Below the pieces are notes generated by a model, which worked only from the letters and a program-made list of their open reading frames with translations, was not told where the DNA came from and made no database searches. This document shows positions 60,841 to 64,000 of a DNA stretch of 64,000 bases, one piece after another. The translations under genes were made by a program, and so were the position numbers. The stretch spans positions 74,501 through 138,500 of the forward strand of contig SEMN01000320.1 of NCBI GenBank assembly GCA_005408345.1. Reading direction: 5' to 3'. Origin of the DNA: Macquaria australasica. Its lineage: Eukaryota; Chordata; Actinopteri; Centrarchiformes; Percichthyidae. Within the stretch, counting starts at the first letter, position 1. Each line of letters begins with the position of its first letter.

Positions 60841-60902
<62 letters not shown>
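60841..60902. repeat. (GT)n microsatellite
   Basis: About 62 bp, uninterrupted. Confidence 0.97.
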
Positions 60903-60904
<2 letters not shown>

Positions 60905-61239
60905 CTGCGTGTTTACACCACTTTTCACTGCAGCACACCAGACACTGCAATGAAGGTGTGTGACAATGAACATAATTCAGACGGACCCCTCTGGTGGGCC
61001 AGCGTGGGACACCCTGAGTCATTATGCCACTTTTTCCCTGTGCTCCTCTGAGGCCCAGAGGAGGCTAATCACGTGCCCATGAATATTTCACAGCACTCAT
61101 GCCTCACACTCCTCTATACTACTGACCCAGCTTTAATGGCAGCCAGAAGCATGAGGCCCATCACATCAGATCCCTCCTTGTCCCTAAGTGATCAAATGGC
61201 CCATGACAGCAGAAGCAGCAGCAAAGGAGCAGGGCACCT

Positions 61240-62104
61240 TTGAGAGAGAGAGAGAGAGGAGGGGCGGGGTGCATCCTCATAGCCTATATCTATATCTTAC
61301 CGTCAATCCTCCGGTTTCCCTCCTCCTCGTCCTCCTCACTCACTGCGTCTCCCGCATCCCGTCTCTCCGCGCCCTCATGCACCCACTGTACTCTCCTCCC
61401 TTTCTCCCGCTCCACACTGCCCGATGCATGAAAAAAATACAATATTCAATGGGGAAATGTTGGTGGGCGATACCTGCTGGGCTATACGGCAGTCATTAAC
61501 GCAACAACTGGGCGTCCTCCTCCTGTGATCAGTGTACTGTGTAGGGCTCTGCTGGACCTCACACCCTCCCTCCGTCCTGTCGAGGCTCGATGTCTTCCCC
61601 GCTGCGCTCTGTGACTGTGCGTCACGTTGGTATCATAATTCCCACGGGTTTCATGCCCAGAGACGGTGCGGGCTATAGGCCTTTATAGCTCCGATGGATG
61701 AATGGAGGAAAATACGCGATCACACGCGAAAACAATAATTAGGCGCAAATGAACGCACAGACCCGGGCTGCACTGTCTCCCTCCGTCGATTTCTACAGCT
61801 CATCAAGCCTAGTCGTCGGTTGTCATTGTTGGTCATATGCCTCCGATATTACATCCTTGCATTTAATGGCAAATAGCGTCGACGTGATAACAGCCGCTTT
61901 GCATATCCTTGAAGAATCGTGATGAGGCGCAGCAGCACATCAGGACGGGCATGGGGATGTATCAGGCTTTTTAAAAAGGCAGGAATCGTCTTATAAAATG
62001 ATGCTGTGATAAAAAACAAAAAGACTACAGCTGGACGAACAGGAGAGATACGGTTTTCCGCTCCTGGCCTCGCCTTGCATCCGTCCTTCTCTCTTCGTCT
62101 TCTG

Positions 62105-62152
<48 letters not shown>

Positions 62153-62330
62153 CGCTGGTCCGCTTGTTGCGCGTTCTGCACTCGAGAGCGCGCAACGTGT
62201 GTGTGTGTGTGTGTGTGTGTGCGTGCGTGCGTGCGTTTGTGTGTGTGCGCGTGTGTACGTGATGTGCAGAGAGAGGCAGGGAGAGAGGGGGCTTCGACTA
62301 TATTATCAAGGTTTGTCTGAGTGAGCAACA
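61240..62330 (-). promoter_or_regulatory. CpG-rich region; candidate adgrl1 promoter / first untranslated exon
   Basis: About 1.1 kb with many CpGs (for example around 61250, 61560-61700 and 61880-62200) and embedded (CT)n at 62108-62148 and (GT/GC)n at 62197-62258. It is the strongest promoter-like compositional island upstream of adgrl1. Assignment to that gene is inference; no TATA box or splice donor is identified. Confidence 0.35.
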
Positions 62331-63744
62331 ATAAGCTGCTGTGTAGGCAAAAGGAAAGGAATATGGCATGAACAGCGGCTCATGTTTATTTAGGCCTCTG
62401 TGTCTTTTTACAGGTCTGACCAGCTCAGATTTAGGTTTAGCAATAGACGTTTCTCCAGTGACAAGAACACGAAGCTATTGTGTTTGCTGTGCAGCCTGTG
62501 CAGCACAGTGCACATCCAGCAAGCACAGGCATCTGCAATATTCCCATTAAACTTACAGGAAGCGCTTTGTTTAGAGCAGCTCTGACAGAAAATGTAGCCT
62601 ATTTGTCAATCTGTCTGTAACACTGGTTGTTTTGAAATAAATCATCATGTCACTGGCCATTTATAAAACACATCCAACCTACCAATCAACCAGTCACACC
62701 TTGATGACACCTGACAACATTCTGGTTTTATCATCTGTCTCTGCAGATGCATTTTACTCCATCTGCTCCTGCCATTACAGTCATTACTCCTATAATGCAA
62801 AAAATACAACTGCTCTTGGTATATTTGCATTTCAAGAGTAATGGCAGCATATATTTAAAGCTCAGGTCACTCAGAGGATAGAGGAGGGAAGAAAACCTAG
62901 TCCTGATCCTGACTGATCAGATAAAAGCATCATCTTTGCAGCTTACATGTGCGAGGAAGTGTGCAAAGGCTAAACACAGAGTCCTTATTATGAAAGGAGA
63001 TGAGTCAAAGGAAATCACTGATTATGTAGAAAAGCCAGTTTTCTAAATTTTACTTGACTCCATTTGAATAGCTCTGATTGCTTCTTGTGTAGTCTACAAA
63101 GAGGAGCTCGACTTCATAAACACTCAAAGCACAACAGTCACTAACAAAATTATTTTAATGGCGCTGAATAATTCATTGATTTCAGATTATGCATGGTGTG
63201 TTTTGATTGGATGCTACAAATCAGCATGTAAAAAAAAAGTGCATTGCATTACAGAGCTGTGTCGTTTGAATATGGGGAAATGGTTAGAATAATCTCTTGG
63301 GTGCCATGAACAAGCCATAATGGTGAGACTTGGCTCAGACCTCACCTTGGCTTGACTGTGTTGGCAGCATTCAAAATAAAGACAGCCAATTCTAAGCTGA
63401 GGTCAGCACTGGTTAGCAGTATTCAGTGTTCCTTTAGATAGCGTTTTACATGACTTTTTATTGGTTGTTGGCGTACCCACACCCACTTACACCGGAGCTA
63501 TATTTGCAGTAAGGCCAGAGCCTGTTGCTTAGTGCTGATATAGAAAAGCAAAGCTAGTCACAGTAAGGTCAGTTTGACATTTCTACTTCTTGAATAGGAC
63601 AAGAAATGTCTATTTTCTGACATTCAGCTGTGAAAAAGGTTTTGTTTGGCTGAACAAAACAGCATCAGTAGAAAACTGTCGAAGCTTTTTATTACTAATC
63701 ATGGCAACATTTGGGGAGTCTTGTCCTCTTGTTCTTGGTCTCCA
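62331..63744. other. Intergenic; nothing recognised
   Basis: No coding exon, RNA gene or known repeat that I can support. Confidence 0.5.
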
Positions 63745-64000
63745 TCAAAATGGTGTCCCTCCCCTGTCTTTGTCCACCTCCGCATCTTCATCTCTGCCTC
63801 CACCCCACCCTCTGCGCTTTTTCTTCTTTTTCTTCTTCTCATCGTCCACCTTGTACTTCAGTCTTCTCACAGGGTCACTCAAGCTGCGCATGGACTTCTG
63901 CTCAAAGTCCTCACTGATCATGAAGTTCCTGTCGATGAGCTCTGCTGCTTCCTGCCAGTTGCGGTAGCAGCCTGGGCCGAGGCAGAGTATCTCCTCCGCT
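63745..64000 (-). CDS. C-terminal exon of an unidentified Lys-rich protein (partial)
   Basis: The minus strand is open from the window edge to TGA at 63745-63747. The text LCLGPGCYRNWQEAAELIDR, then NFMISEDFEQKSMRSLSDPV, then RRLKYKVDD leads into a run of seven Lys, RRGWGGGRDEDAEVDKDRGG and a short TPF end. Helical-looking and charged, with a basic cluster resembling a nuclear/nucleolar signal. No splice donor interrupts it convincingly, so it is probably the last coding exon. I do not recognise the family. Confidence 0.55.
   Translation of the reverse strand, partial: AEEILCLGPGCYRNWQEAAELIDRNFMISEDFEQKSMRSLSDPVRRLKYKVDDEKKKKKKKRRGWGGGRDEDAEVDKDRGGTPF

Overview
The window is a piece of nuclear genome from a ray-finned fish, probably a percomorph teleost. 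All coding is split by GT-AG introns and microsatellites are dense, mostly (CA/GT)n and (GA/CT)n. The dispersed repeats are of kinds typical of spiny-rayed fish. I see no bacterial, plasmid or organellar features, and no tRNA, rRNA or CRISPR array.

Layout. (1) 1-3419, minus: a p24 cargo-receptor gene (tmed1-like), 5' part only, running off the left edge. (2) 7847-10357, plus: a six-exon TNF-superfamily ligand resembling TNFSF14/LIGHT. (3) 14822-15943, minus: a compact three-exon TNF-superfamily ligand of CD70/TNFSF9 type, convergent with gene 2. (4) About 16.2-27.3 kb: a gene-poor stretch with a Tc1-like relic, LINE 3' ends, and a nested pair of CACTG-ended inverted-repeat elements that enclose decayed exons of a SAMD3-like teleost gene family. 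(5) 27368-33038, plus: a six-exon lipid phosphate phosphatase (PLPP3/PLPP2-like). (6) 36034-52894, minus: a latrophilin adhesion GPCR (adgrl1-type), 23 constitutive coding exons plus a 15-nt optional microexon. (7) 52.9-63.7 kb: non-coding sequence, probably holding the latrophilin 5' untranslated exon(s) and promoter. (8) 63745-64000, minus: the C-terminal end of an unidentified lysine-rich protein.

TMED1, TNFSF14, CD70/TNFSF9 and ADGRL1 have human counterparts on chromosome 19p, so this looks like the teleost equivalent of that region. The genes do not form a pathway. The TNF ligands are immune signals, TMED1 acts in the early secretory pathway, the phosphatase degrades bioactive lipid phosphates, and latrophilin is a synaptic adhesion receptor.

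Most unusual features: (a) the latrophilin tail is several hundred residues longer than in mammals and contains seven tandem units of about 24 residues; (b) its TM6 motif has changed from W-A-F-G to W-S-S-G; (c) a KVDQK microexon is preserved at the edge of a 1.4-kb purine/pyrimidine-skewed intron block; (d) a perfect 30-bp-arm hairpin lies in a latrophilin intron; (e) a transposon-like element carries host-gene exons. The latrophilin exon model sums to 5,610 nt with no frame break, which supports the splice sites chosen. Statements about human proteins and repeat families come from memory; no searches were run.
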